Assembly: GCF_022012435.1 (NCBI RefSeq)
Contig: NZ_JAKLUA010000002.1
Coordinates: 609,278-673,277 of the forward strand
Reading direction: 5' to 3'
From: Bradyrhizobium zhengyangense
GTDB lineage: Bacteria; Pseudomonadota; Alphaproteobacteria; Rhizobiales; Xanthobacteraceae
Length of the DNA stretch: 64,000 nt
Positions 26,598 to 35,528 of the stretch are shown here, piece after piece. Under the pieces are notes generated by a model. It did not search any database. It had not been told where the DNA came from and worked only from the letters and a program-made list of their open reading frames with translations. The translations under genes and the position numbers were made by a program. The stretch's first letter is position 1. Every line of letters starts with the position of its first letter.

Positions 26598-27011
26598 TTA
26601 CCCCTTCGCCGGGCGGAACACGGGAAGCGTGATCTTGTCGTCCAGTTGCTGGAACGCGACTTGGAGCTTCATGTCGAGTTCGAGCGCTTCCGGCGTCTGC
26701 GGGCAGTCGATGATGTTGCTCATCATCCGCGGTCCCTCATCGAGCTCGACCACGGCGATCGCGTAAGGCGGCGTGAAGCCAGGCGCGGCAGGGCGGTGAT
26801 TGATCACGTAGCTGTAAAGGAAACCCTTGCCGCTCGCCGCGAAGACAGTGACCTTGCGCGAGGCGCAGGACGGGCAGAACGGGCGCGGCGGAAAGTAGAC
26901 ATGCGCACAGGCATCACAGCGTTGCAGGCGCAGCTCGCCCGCTTTGGTGCCATCCCAGAAATGCTGGGTTTCCGGCGTCGGTTTCGGTCGTGCGCGCTGC
27001 GGTTCGGCCAT
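26598..27011 (-). CDS. Zn-ribbon/OB-fold protein, thiolase partner
   Basis: 137-residue protein of the DUF35 class. The rubredoxin-like zinc site CDACAHVYFPPRPFCPSC is followed by an OB fold (GKGFLYSYVINHRP). Such proteins pair with the adjacent thiolase-like subunit and bind acyl-CoA. ATG 27011 is preceded by GGGAGGAG; the in-frame ATG at 27059 would add a non-homologous leader. First gene of the minus-strand operon and divergent from the ABC importer operon. Confidence 0.87.
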   Translation of the reverse strand: MAEPQRARPKPTPETQHFWDGTKAGELRLQRCDACAHVYFPPRPFCPSCASRKVTVFAASGKGFLYSYVINHRPAAPGFTPPYAIAVVELDEGPRMMSNIIDCPQTPEALELDMKLQVAFQQLDDKITLPVFRPAKG

Positions 27012-27217
27012 GTCGGCAGCTCCTCCCAAAGGCGAGAACTTGATGCTCGTCCGTTTCAATCTTGATGCGCCAATTGACTATCGCGCGTCAACGGTCCAGC
27101 ACTGAGCTCTGCACGCCATGTATTCCACCATGCGCACAATTGCGGTTGGCGTGCTTGTGTGCAACTAAGTCCGCACGGTACATAAGTGCCGAGACAAGAA
27201 GAGATCGGGAGGATTCC

Positions 27218-28465
27218 ATGTTGAGAACCGTAGGCGTTGCGCTGGTTGCAGGTCTGACCTTCGCTGCGCCGGCCCTGGCTGCGGACGCGCCGGCCGAGAT
27301 CAAGATCGGCACGCTCTATGCGTCCAGCGGGCGCTATGCCTCGATCTCGATGCCGGTTCACTATGGACTGAAGCTGTGGGTCGAACAGAAGAACGCCGAA
27401 GGCGGCGTCTATGTGAAGGCGTTCGACAAGAAGATCCCGATCAAGCTCGTTGCCTATGACGACCAGAGCAACACGGCGACCGCGGCGACTTTGTACAATC
27501 AGCTCATCACCCAGGATAAGGTCGATCTTCTGGTGGCCGATTCCGGCTCGGTACTGACCGCGCCTGCGGTCGCGATTGCCCGCGACCACAAGATGTTCCT
27601 GTTCGACCAGACCGGCACGGGCGCCAGCTTCTTCTCCAAGGACAATCCCTACATCGCCCTGATGGCCGACCCGGTGTCGACCATCTGGCCGAAGCCGGTC
27701 GCCGATTTCGTCTCGCATGATGGACCCGGCCTCGGCATCAAGAAGGTCGCGATTCTCTATGCGACCAACGAGTTCACGGGCACGCAGGCCAACGCGTTCC
27801 GCAAGTTCGTCAAGGAATCGGGCGCTCCGATCGAGATCGTCTACGATCAGGGCGTTCCCACCGAGACGACCAACTACACCGTCATCATCAACAACATCGC
27901 CAACACCAACCCGGATGCGGTGATTCACTTTGGCTATGCGCCGAACGACATCGCCTTCCTCCGCAACGTCCAGGACGTCGGTGCCAATTTCAAGATGCTG
28001 TTCTCGATCTATGCGGGTCTGGAGACCGAGCTGCTCGAGAAGAACGTTGGCGAGAAGGGGCTGGAGCACGTCTTCACCTACGTCCCGCCGCAAGAGCTGA
28101 AATATTCCGTGAATTTCGGGATGAACATGGACGAGTACAAGGCGGCCTGGGACAAGAAATATCCCGACGGCAAGGTCGAGTTCGGCTTCAACTCGGTCGC
28201 CGGCTACACCACGGCTCTGGTGATCGAAAAGACCCTGTCGGTCGCGACCAGCCTCGATCAGCTCGAGCTGCGCAAGGCGACCTTCAGCCTGTCCAATCAG
28301 CTGCAAACGCTGGATGGCACCTTCGCGCTCGACGAGATGGGTGGCCAGATCGGTGAGTTGACGCCGCTTGGCCAGCTCGAGCTTGGCGATCACGGGCATC
28401 TCAAGTTCATCTCGATCTATCCCCATGAGACGGCGACCGGAAAGCCGGTCTATCCGCGTCCATGA
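27218..28465 (+). CDS. ABC transporter substrate-binding protein, branched-chain amino acid (LivK) type
   Basis: 415-residue periplasmic binding protein, type I fold. A Sec signal peptide is obvious (MLRTVGVALVAGLTFAAPAL, cleaved near ALAAD). It continues with IKIGTLYASSGRYASISMP and LVAYDDQSNTATAA, typical of HAAT/LivK-like proteins. ATG 27218 is preceded by GGGAGGATTCC. It heads a seven-gene set: binding protein, two permeases, two ATPases, amidase and DUF2848. The ligand is probably not a simple branched-chain amino acid, given the amidase. Confidence 0.9.
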   Translation: MLRTVGVALVAGLTFAAPALAADAPAEIKIGTLYASSGRYASISMPVHYGLKLWVEQKNAEGGVYVKAFDKKIPIKLVAYDDQSNTATAATLYNQLITQDKVDLLVADSGSVLTAPAVAIARDHKMFLFDQTGTGASFFSKDNPYIALMADPVSTIWPKPVADFVSHDGPGLGIKKVAILYATNEFTGTQANAFRKFVKESGAPIEIVYDQGVPTETTNYTVIINNIANTNPDAVIHFGYAPNDIAFLRNVQDVGANFKMLFSIYAGLETELLEKNVGEKGLEHVFTYVPPQELKYSVNFGMNMDEYKAAWDKKYPDGKVEFGFNSVAGYTTALVIEKTLSVATSLDQLELRKATFSLSNQLQTLDGTFALDEMGGQIGELTPLGQLELGDHGHLKFISIYPHETATGKPVYPRP

Positions 28466-28529
28466 CAGCAAACCCTGCTGGGCAAGTTGTGGGTCAAGTC
28501 TTGGGACAAGTCCTGGGAGTCGGCTGCTG

Positions 28530-29453
28530 ATGTTGACCTACGCCTTGGTCGCCGGTGTCCTGTTCGGGCTGTATTTCAGCCTGGTCGGTATGGGGCTTAA
28601 TCTGGTCTTCGGCGTCATGCGCATTGTCAATCTTGCGCATGGCGACGTGTTGATGCTCGGCGCCTTCGTGGCGCTGGGCGTCGTCGCGCTGGCCGGAATC
28701 GACCCACTGTTTGCGGTGCCGCTGGCATTCATGGTGTTTCTGCTGGTCGGTATGCTGCTTTATTGGGTGCTGGTGCCGCGTCTGCAGGGATCCGCAAATC
28801 CCGAGATGCTGTCGATCATCCTGTTCTTCGGCCTGTCGCAGGTGGTCGAAGCCATCACCACGATCTTCGCCGGCACCAGCGAGCGCTCGATCCAGAGCCG
28901 GCTGCTCGGCACGGTTTTCTCGACCATCAAGGTCCAGCTGTTCGGCGGCAAGCCGGAGACCGGTCCGATCCGCATTCTCGGCCAGGGATTTCCCGCGCCC
29001 TGGGTGATTGCTGCCGGAACCAGCCTCGTCGCGATCGGTCTCGTGTACGTCTATCTCTATCGCACCCGGCTCGGCACCCTGACGCGGGCCGTGATGTCGC
29101 GACGCGACGAGGCGCTGGCGTCGGGTATCGATGTTGATCGCGTCTCGGCCGCGGCCTTCGGAATCGGACTCGGACTTGCTGCGGTTGCGGGCGTGTTTGC
29201 GCCGTTCATGTTCGGCTCGATCACGCCGGCCTTCGGCGCGGACGCGACGGTCACGTCGTTTGCGATCGTCGTGCTGGGTTCGCTCGGCAATCCGCTCGGC
29301 ACGGCGCTCGGCGGTGTCGTCTACGGTGTCTGCTACATGCTGGTGCAGACCTATCTCAGCTCATGGGCGGATCTTCTGCCCTATGTGCTGCTGATCCTGA
29401 TCCTCTTGCTACGTCCGAGCGGCCTGCTTGGAAGGCGGGTGCGCGTTGCCTAA
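28530..29453 (+). CDS. Branched-chain amino acid-type ABC permease (LivH-like)
   Basis: 307-residue inner-membrane permease with about eight hydrophobic segments. GLYFSLVGMGLNLVFGVMRI and NLAHGD at the N-terminus and the cytoplasmic loop SRRDEALASGIDVDRVSAAA are the LivH hallmarks. ATG 28530 was chosen because the protein pattern begins MLTYALVAGVLFG; the longer frame overlaps the binding-protein gene. Its stop overlaps the next gene by a few bases. Confidence 0.9.
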   Translation: MLTYALVAGVLFGLYFSLVGMGLNLVFGVMRIVNLAHGDVLMLGAFVALGVVALAGIDPLFAVPLAFMVFLLVGMLLYWVLVPRLQGSANPEMLSIILFFGLSQVVEAITTIFAGTSERSIQSRLLGTVFSTIKVQLFGGKPETGPIRILGQGFPAPWVIAAGTSLVAIGLVYVYLYRTRLGTLTRAVMSRRDEALASGIDVDRVSAAAFGIGLGLAAVAGVFAPFMFGSITPAFGADATVTSFAIVVLGSLGNPLGTALGGVVYGVCYMLVQTYLSSWADLLPYVLLILILLLRPSGLLGRRVRVA

Positions 29454-30366
29454 TGCCGTCAAGCATGTGCTGTTCATTCTGGTGCCGCTGATCGCAGTGT
29501 TTGCGGTGCTGCCGGGCCTCTACCAGAACCATCTGCTGCTGTTCAATTTCGTCACGTTCCTGATCCTCGCGCAGGGCGTCAACATCATCTACGGCTTCAC
29601 CGGCTATTTGCCGTTCGGCTATGTCGGCTTCTTCGGGGCCGGTGCCTATGGATTTGCGGTGCTGGTGATGCACTATCAGTCGCCGGCGCTGGTGGCCGTG
29701 CTGGCGGCGGGATTGGTCGGCGTGCTGCTCGGCCTCTTGCTGACGCCGTTGTTGCGGCTCTCCGGCGCCTATTTTGCCATTGCCAATCTCGCCGCGTCAC
29801 TGGCCGTGCTGCACCTGGTCGCCAATCCCGCATTGGAGGGTATCACCAAGGGGCCGTATGGCGTGTCGCTGACGGGTACGTTCAATCCCTCGCACGCCTA
29901 TTATGCGGCGCTGGTGGTGCTGACGTTGACGGTGGGCGGTGTCGTCTTCCTGAAGAACTCGAGTTTCGGGCTGGCGCTGCAGGCCGTTCGCGAGGATTCC
30001 GTGAGCGCGTCGATGGCGGGGGTCAACGTCGTCAAGATGCGCATTGCGGCCTGGCTGGCGTCAGCGCTGGTGGCGGGGCTCGCCGGCGGCATCTATGCCT
30101 GGTACGTGTCCGTGTTCTATCCCGACAACGTCTTTAGCGGCGAGTTCAGCATCTTCGCGATCGTCTTCGCGCTGTTTGGAGGTGTTGCAACGATCTCCGG
30201 TCCGATCATCGGCGTCCTGATCCTGTACGGCGTCTACAATCTGATCGGGTTCACGACCCCGCAATATTTCCAGCTCATCTACGGTCTCCTCATCATGGGG
30301 TTGGTGTTGTTCCTGCCGGCCGGGCTGGTCTCGCTGGCGACGCGGAGGGGCTGGCATGTCCCCTGA
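29446..30366 (+). CDS. Branched-chain amino acid-type ABC permease (LivM-like)
   Basis: About 306-residue permease. NIIYGFTGYLPFGYVGFFG and the loop ALQAVREDSVSASMAGVNV identify LivM. The start is uncertain: TTG 29446 overlaps the livH-type stop by eight bases and gives MPNAVKHVLF, while TTG 29428 would add six residues; no ATG is available. It overlaps the next start (30356) by 11 bases, so translation is coupled. Confidence 0.88.
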   Translation: MPNAVKHVLFILVPLIAVFAVLPGLYQNHLLLFNFVTFLILAQGVNIIYGFTGYLPFGYVGFFGAGAYGFAVLVMHYQSPALVAVLAAGLVGVLLGLLLTPLLRLSGAYFAIANLAASLAVLHLVANPALEGITKGPYGVSLTGTFNPSHAYYAALVVLTLTVGGVVFLKNSSFGLALQAVREDSVSASMAGVNVVKMRIAAWLASALVAGLAGGIYAWYVSVFYPDNVFSGEFSIFAIVFALFGGVATISGPIIGVLILYGVYNLIGFTTPQYFQLIYGLLIMGLVLFLPAGLVSLATRRGWHVP

Positions 30367-31087
30367 CACAAAACCCATTCTCAGCGTCCACAAGCTGGTG
30401 AAGCGCTTTGGCGGCTTCGTTGCACTCGACGGCCTCAGCTTTCATGCCGCGCCCGGCGAGGTGTTGGGGCTGGTCGGCCCGAACGGCTCGGGCAAGACCA
30501 CGGCTATCAACGTGATCTCCGGTCTCTACGCGCCCGACGGCGGCGAGGTCGCGTTCGATGGCGCGTCCATCGGCGGCGTTGCGTCCCACAAGCTGGTCCA
30601 TCGCGGCATCAACAGGACTTTCCAGGTGCCGAAGCCGTTCATGTCGCTGACCGTGCGGGAGAACGTCAGGGTCGCCCTGGCCTACGGCCACATCGGCGGA
30701 GCGCCGCCGGCGCTCGACGCGCTGCTCGACGAATATCGTTTGGCCAGTGTGGCCGATCGGCCGGCGGCCGATCTCAACAGTGCGCAGCAGAAGATGCTGG
30801 ATCTGGTCCGCGCCCTGGCGACGCGACCGCGCCTGCTGCTGCTCGACGAACTCGCCGCCGGGCTCAATCCCGCCGAGCTCGACTGGATTGCCGAGCGGAT
30901 CAAGCAGCTCGCGGCCGGCGGCATGTCGATCATCGTCGTCGAGCATCTGATGGGTTTCATCGAGCACATCACCGACCGCGTCATCGTTCTCAATGCGGGG
31001 CGGGAAATCTTCGAGGGCAAGCTCGCTGCGGCCGTGAAGGAACCGCAGGTGATCGAGGTGTTCTTGGGAGGCGAGCATGCCGCTTGA
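30356..31087 (+). CDS. ABC transporter ATP-binding protein (LivG-like)
   Basis: 243-residue ATPase. Walker A GPNGSGKTT (about residue 41), Walker B LLLLDELAAGLNP and the H-loop VEHLMGF are intact. The C-loop reads LNSAQQKML in place of the common LSxGQQ, an unusual signature sequence. The Asp-to-Glu change after Walker B is absent: DE is present. Sits between LivM and LivF genes with overlaps on both sides. Confidence 0.9.
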   Translation: MSPDTKPILSVHKLVKRFGGFVALDGLSFHAAPGEVLGLVGPNGSGKTTAINVISGLYAPDGGEVAFDGASIGGVASHKLVHRGINRTFQVPKPFMSLTVRENVRVALAYGHIGGAPPALDALLDEYRLASVADRPAADLNSAQQKMLDLVRALATRPRLLLLDELAAGLNPAELDWIAERIKQLAAGGMSIIVVEHLMGFIEHITDRVIVLNAGREIFEGKLAAAVKEPQVIEVFLGGEHAA

Positions 31088-31796
31088 AGCAACGCCTCTT
31101 CTTCAGGCGCAAGGCGTCGATGCGGGCTACGGCACGATGCAGGTGCTGTGGGGCGTCGATCTGGACGTCAAACCAGGCGAGACGGTCCTGCTGCTCGGCG
31201 CCAACGGTGCCGGCAAGACCACGTTCCTGAAGTCGCTGGTCGGCCTGGTCGAGGCTCGTCACGGCAGCATCGCGCTCGGCGGGCAGGACATCGCTCATAT
31301 GCGCTCCAGCGACCGCATGAAGCTCGGCATGACCTACATGTCGGAGCTCGCGGTGTTTCCTGACCTGTCGATCGAGGAGAACATCCTGGTGGGGGCTCAG
31401 GCGCTGGGTCATGCCAATCCCCGCCGGCGCCTCGACGAGCTCTATGGTCTCTTTCCCGCCCTGCGCGACAAGCGCCGCGACGCCGCCTCCAGCCTGTCGG
31501 GCGGGCAGCGCAAGATGCTCGGGATCGCCAAGGCGCTCGCGGCCGAGCCGAAGCTTCTCGTCATGGACGAGCCTTCGGCCGGCCTGTCGCCGCTCTTCGT
31601 CAAGGAGGTCATCCGGATCCTGAACGGCCTGCAGGGGCGCGGCATCGCGCTTTTGATCGCCGAGCAGAATATCGGTTTCCTTGAAGTGGCAACCCGCGTA
31701 TTTGTTCTGGAAGGCGGGCGCATTCGCTTTTCCGGCACGGTTGCCGAGATGACCGACAACGAGGCGCTGCGGCGCGCCTATTTTGGATTGAAATAG
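31077..31796 (+). CDS. ABC transporter ATP-binding protein (LivF-like)
   Basis: 239-residue ATPase with Walker A GANGAGKTT, canonical signature LSGGQRKMLGIAKAL, Walker B LLVMDEPSAGLSP and the H-loop-region residue replaced by Gln (IAEQNIGF), which is normal for LivF. ATG 31077 has GGGAGGCGAGC upstream and overlaps the LivG-like gene by 11 bases. It completes the importer; 42 bases separate it from the amidase. Confidence 0.92.
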   Translation: MPLEATPLLQAQGVDAGYGTMQVLWGVDLDVKPGETVLLLGANGAGKTTFLKSLVGLVEARHGSIALGGQDIAHMRSSDRMKLGMTYMSELAVFPDLSIEENILVGAQALGHANPRRRLDELYGLFPALRDKRRDAASSLSGGQRKMLGIAKALAAEPKLLVMDEPSAGLSPLFVKEVIRILNGLQGRGIALLIAEQNIGFLEVATRVFVLEGGRIRFSGTVAEMTDNEALRRAYFGLK

Positions 31797-31838
31797 CGCG
31801 GCAGTGTTTTGGCCGCGCCCGACGCAGGCGAACCAGAC

Positions 31839-33188
31839 ATGCCGAACGCCCCAACCCTCGCCACATTGGCCGACGATCTCGAAAGCGGCCGCACCACCTC
31901 CCGAAAACTGGTCGAGGCGTGCATCGCCAGGATCGCCGATCCCGCCGGCGAGGGGCAGCGCACCTTCATCCTTGTCGACAAGGACGCCGCGCTGACCACC
32001 GCCGACGCCATGGATGCCCTGCGCAAGGTCAACGCGGCGCCCTCGCGCTATGCCGGTATTCCCATCTCGATCAAGGATCTGTTCGACATCAAGGGACAGA
32101 CCACGCGCGCCGGCTCCCGTGCGCTCGACGATTCCGATCCAGCCGAGCACGACGCGGCGGCGGTCGCGCGGCTGCGCAAGGCCGGTTTCGTCGTGATCGG
32201 GCGCACCAACATGACCGAGTTCGCCTATTCCGGCATCGGCATCAATCCGCACTATGGAACGCCTAAAGGCGCCTGGAACCGGGCCGAGGGACATGTGCCT
32301 GGCGGCTCGTCGTCGGGCGCGGCGGTCTCCGTGCTCGACGGCATGGCGCATGGCGCGCTCGGCACCGACACCGGCGGCTCCTGCCGCATTCCTGCGGCCT
32401 ATAACGGCATCGTCGGCTACAAGCCGACGCAGCGCCGCGTACCGCTCGACGGCTCCGTGCCGCTGTCGTTCTCGCTCGACAGCATCGGCCCCCTGGCGCG
32501 CTCGGTCAGCTGCTGTGCCATTCTCGATGCGGTGCTCGCCAACGAGCCGATCACGGCGCTCAAGCCGCGCCCCGTGAAGGGCATGCGGCTCGCCGTGCCG
32601 ACCACGATCGCGCTCGACGATCTCGATGCGCCCGTGGCCGAAACCTTCGAGCGCGCGCTGAAATCGCTCGCCGATCACGGCGCCATCATCGAGCGCATCG
32701 AGATGATCGAATTCCACGACATCGGCCCGATGAACGCCAAGGGCGGCTTTGCGGCGTCCGAGAGCTATGCCTGGCATCGTTATCTCATCACCGCCAAGGG
32801 CGATGTCTACGACCCCCGCGTCTCCGTCCGCATCATGCGCGGCGAGGCGCAGAGCGCGGCCGACTACATCGATCTCCTCAACGAGCGCCGGTCGCTGATC
32901 GCCCGCGTCAACGCCCGCATCGCGCCCTATGACGCCTTGGTGCTGCCAACCACCGCCAACACGCCGCCGAAGATCGCCGATCTCGCCGACGACAAGGCGT
33001 TCACCACGCAAAACCTGCGGGCACTGCGCAATTGCACCCTGATCAACATGATCGACGGCTGCGCCATCTCGCTGCCGGCGCATCGCGAGGGCGAGGTTCC
33101 CGTCGGCCTGATGCTTGCAGGGGCGGGCGGCTCGGACCGCCGTATCTTTGAACTTGCTGCCGGCATGGAGGCCGTCATTCGTGTTTGA
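31839..33188 (+). CDS. Amidase (amidase-signature family)
   Basis: 449-residue amidase. The Ser-cisSer-Lys triad is readable: Lys in GIPISIKDLFDIKG (about residue 75), GGSSSGAAVSVLDG (about residue 155) and the nucleophilic Ser in GTDTGGSCRIPAAYNG (about residue 180). It hydrolyses an amide to acid and ammonia, substrate unknown. Placed directly behind the Liv-type importer and overlapping DUF2848 by eight bases, it probably acts on the imported compound. ATG 31839 begins MPNAPTLATLA; the longer frame from 31809 is less likely. Confidence 0.9.
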   Translation: MPNAPTLATLADDLESGRTTSRKLVEACIARIADPAGEGQRTFILVDKDAALTTADAMDALRKVNAAPSRYAGIPISIKDLFDIKGQTTRAGSRALDDSDPAEHDAAAVARLRKAGFVVIGRTNMTEFAYSGIGINPHYGTPKGAWNRAEGHVPGGSSSGAAVSVLDGMAHGALGTDTGGSCRIPAAYNGIVGYKPTQRRVPLDGSVPLSFSLDSIGPLARSVSCCAILDAVLANEPITALKPRPVKGMRLAVPTTIALDDLDAPVAETFERALKSLADHGAIIERIEMIEFHDIGPMNAKGGFAASESYAWHRYLITAKGDVYDPRVSVRIMRGEAQSAADYIDLLNERRSLIARVNARIAPYDALVLPTTANTPPKIADLADDKAFTTQNLRALRNCTLINMIDGCAISLPAHREGEVPVGLMLAGAGGSDRRIFELAAGMEAVIRV

Positions 33189-33867
33189 CCTCACTTTCAC
33201 CGTCGACGCCCAGGGCACCACCACGCCGCTGACCTTGGCGATCGACCAGATGGTCATCGCCGGCTGGACCGGCCGCGATCCGGTCGCGCGCGACAAGCAC
33301 ATCGCCGAGCTGCAGGAGATGGGCATCGCGCCGCCGGCCTCGACGCCGATCTACTATCGCGCCTCGGCGCGACGGCTCACTCAGGAAGACGGCATCGAAT
33401 GCACCGGCGGCGATTCCTCAGGCGAAGTCGAGTTCGTGCTGATCGGCTGGCAGGGCCGCATCTTCGTCGGTTGCGGCTCCGACCACACCGACCGCAAGGT
33501 CGAGGCCTACAACGTCACCGTCTCCAAGCAGATGTGCGACAAACCGGTCGCCTCGACGCTGTGGGAGCTCGAGGACGTCATCGGCCATTGGGACAAGATG
33601 ATCCTGCGCTCCTACGCCACCATCAATGGCGAGCGCGTGCTCTACCAGGAGGGCACGCTGGATGCGATGCTGCCGGTCGATGACCTCATCGCGCGCGGTT
33701 TTGCGGGCGGCAAGTTCCCGGACGGCTGCGCCATGTTCGGCGGCACGTTTGCCGCCAAGGGCGGCATCCGCCCGGCCGAGCGTTTCGACTTCGAGCTGGA
33801 GGATCCGGTGCTGAAGCGCACGATCAAGCACGGGTATGACGTAACGACGCTGCCGGTGCGAGGCTGA
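33181..33867 (+). CDS. DUF2848 family protein
   Basis: 228-residue protein starting at GTG 33181 inside the end of the amidase gene (MFDLTFTVDAQG). Visible pattern: VIAGWTGRDPVARDKHIAELQ near residue 25, then GWQGRIFVGCGSDHTDRKVE and the C-terminal GCAMFGGTFAAKGGIRP. These match the DUF2848 family, which often accompanies amidases. GSDHTDR could be a metal or substrate site. No reaction is known to me; its overlap with the amidase suggests a shared pathway. Confidence 0.82.
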   Translation: MFDLTFTVDAQGTTTPLTLAIDQMVIAGWTGRDPVARDKHIAELQEMGIAPPASTPIYYRASARRLTQEDGIECTGGDSSGEVEFVLIGWQGRIFVGCGSDHTDRKVEAYNVTVSKQMCDKPVASTLWELEDVIGHWDKMILRSYATINGERVLYQEGTLDAMLPVDDLIARGFAGGKFPDGCAMFGGTFAAKGGIRPAERFDFELEDPVLKRTIKHGYDVTTLPVRG

Positions 33868-33880
33868 GGTCCGTCCCCAA

Positions 33881-33967
33881 CGTCATTGCGAGGAGCTTTT
33901 GCGACGAAGCAATCCAGACTGGTTCCGCGGAGGTAGTCTGGATTGCTTCGCTGCACTCGCAATGACG
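33881..33967. repeat. Dispersed intergenic palindrome, family A, copy 3
   Basis: Third copy of the CGTCATTGCGAG ... CTCGCAATGACG element also at 4807 and 8525, with inner GAAGCAATCCAGACT and AGTCTGGATTGCTTC arms. It follows the DUF2848 stop and precedes the oxygenase gene. Confidence 0.88.
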
Positions 33968-34028
33968 GGGAGAGAGTCATCGGAAATCGGGTGGTAGAGG
34001 GTGAGCTAGCTTTGCGAAAGTGTTGGCC

Positions 34029-34775
34029 ATGACAGCAACAGCACGCAAATCGCTCCAAAAGCCATCCGCTGACCTCGCCGCTCACGTCGCAACCCTCGAC
34101 TGGCCCCACATCACCACCGAACTCGACACCCAGGGCTGCGCTGTCCTGAGGAACCTGCTCACGCCCGGCCAATGCCGCAGCATCGCCGCGCTCTATGCCG
34201 ACGATGCGCACTTCCGCAGTCGCATCGTCATGGGCCGCCACGGTTTTGGCCGCGGCGAGTACAAATATTTCTCCTATCCGCTGCCCGATCTGATCGCAGA
34301 GCTGCGCCCGGCGCTCTACGGGCAGCTGCAAGGCGTCGCCAACAGATGGAACGAGGCGATGGGGATCGACATCCGTTATCCCGCAAGCCACGCCGCGTTC
34401 CTGAAGCGCTGCCACGAGGCAGGGCAGGCGCGGCCGACGCCGCTGCTGCTGCAATACGAGGCTGGCGATTTCAACTGCCTGCATCAGGACCTCTACGGCG
34501 AGCACGTGTTCCCGCTCCAGGTCGCGATCCTGCTGTCCGAACCGGGGCGCGATTTCACCGGCGGCGAATTCGTGCTGACCGAGCAGCGGCCGCGCATGCA
34601 GTCGCGGGCCGAGGTGGTTCCACTGATGCAAGGCGACGCCGTTGCCTTTGCTGTGCACCATCGCCCGGTGCAGGGGACACGCGGCACCTACCGCGTTAAT
34701 CTCCGCCATGGCGTCAGCCGGATCAGGTCCGGCCAGCGCCACACGGTGGGTGTGATCTTTCACGATGCGAAATGA
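34029..34775 (+). CDS. 2OG-Fe(II) oxygenase
   Basis: 248-residue protein of the double-stranded beta-helix Fe(II)/2-oxoglutarate family. The metal-site H-x-D is in CLHQDLYGEHVFPLQ, and a second His plus the 2OG-binding Arg lie in VHHRPVQGTRGTYRVNLRHG. It starts at ATG 34029; GTG 34020 is an alternative. The gene is nine bases upstream of alkB, so both are probably cotranscribed; a role in alkylation damage or RNA/protein hydroxylation is possible but unproven. Confidence 0.85.
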   Translation: MTATARKSLQKPSADLAAHVATLDWPHITTELDTQGCAVLRNLLTPGQCRSIAALYADDAHFRSRIVMGRHGFGRGEYKYFSYPLPDLIAELRPALYGQLQGVANRWNEAMGIDIRYPASHAAFLKRCHEAGQARPTPLLLQYEAGDFNCLHQDLYGEHVFPLQVAILLSEPGRDFTGGEFVLTEQRPRMQSRAEVVPLMQGDAVAFAVHHRPVQGTRGTYRVNLRHGVSRIRSGQRHTVGVIFHDAK

Positions 34776-34784
34776 GCGGAGCCG

Positions 34785-35438
34785 TTGACGGCTGATTTGT
34801 TCGACAGCGTTGCCGAGGCGCAGCCGTCGCGCGAGGAGATCGCGGACGGCGCCGTGCTGTTGCGCGGCTTCGTCAGGCCGATCGAAAGCGAGCTGATCGA
34901 AGCGGTGCGCGGCATCGTGGCGCAGTCGCCGTTCCGGCGGATGACGACGCCCGGCGGCCATTTGATGTCGGTGGCGATGACCAATTGCGGCGAGCGTGGC
35001 TGGATCACCGATCATACCGGCTATCGCTATGATCCCATTGATCCCAAAACCGGCGCGCAATGGCCGGCGATGCCGCAAGTGCTCCGCGATCTCGCCCGTC
35101 GCGCCGCGGAGCAGGGCGGCTTCAAAGGCTTCGCGCCCGATGCCTGCCTGGTCAACCGCTACGAGCCCGGCACGCGGCTGTCGCTGCATCAGGACAAGGA
35201 CGAGCTGGATTTCTCTGCGCCGATCGTTTCGGTTTCGCTCGGCCTGCCCGCGACCTTCCTGTTTGGCGGCCTGGCGCGCGCCGACAAGCCGCGCCGCTTT
35301 CGCCTCGTGCATGGCGACGTCGTGGTGTGGGGTGGGCCGTCCAGGCTCGCCTATCACGGCGTCGCACCGCTCGCCGAGGGCGAGCACGCGCTGCTGGGGC
35401 GCATCAGGATCAATCTGACGTTTCGCCGGACGCGGTGA
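34785..35438 (+). CDS. alkB: Alpha-ketoglutarate-dependent dioxygenase AlkB
   Basis: 217-residue DNA repair dioxygenase that removes 1-methyladenine and 3-methylcytosine by oxidative demethylation. Iron ligands H135 and D137 (LHQDKDE) and H191 (AYHGVAP), plus the 2OG/Fe motif R208-N-x-T-F-R214 (RINLTFRR), have E. coli AlkB spacing. A VNRYEPG segment precedes the core. Start TTG 34785. Partner oxygenase gene lies directly upstream. No ada or AdaR gene is seen beside it. Confidence 0.94.
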   Translation: MTADLFDSVAEAQPSREEIADGAVLLRGFVRPIESELIEAVRGIVAQSPFRRMTTPGGHLMSVAMTNCGERGWITDHTGYRYDPIDPKTGAQWPAMPQVLRDLARRAAEQGGFKGFAPDACLVNRYEPGTRLSLHQDKDELDFSAPIVSVSLGLPATFLFGGLARADKPRRFRLVHGDVVVWGGPSRLAYHGVAPLAEGEHALLGRIRINLTFRRTR

Positions 35439-35456
35439 AGCCGCGGTCGCTCTGGA

Positions 35457-35524
35457 GTGATGCGAAGCATCGAATCCGGAACCTCGAGATTCCGGGTTCG
35501 CGTTTTCGCGCGCCCCGGAATGAC
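35457..35524. repeat. Partial dispersed palindrome, GTCATTCCGGG family, degenerate copy
   Basis: A shortened relative of the elements at 14519 and 39094: GAATCCGGA and TTCCGGGTTCGCG occur, and the right end is CGCCCCGGAATGAC. The left end is degraded to TGATGCGAAGCATC. It lies between alkB and the convergent TPP enzyme gene. Confidence 0.65.
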
Positions 35525-35528
35525 AAAA

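Noticed and set aside
27056..28471. Long minus-strand open frame (471 codons) opposite the binding-protein gene
   Set aside because: It is the antisense of a gene with a clear signal peptide and family motifs; its translation is rich in Arg, Asp, His and Val and has no domain.
30990..33326. 778-codon minus-strand frame opposite LivF, the amidase and DUF2848
   Set aside because: Spans three well supported plus-strand genes. GC-rich third positions keep the opposite frame open; no motif is visible in it.
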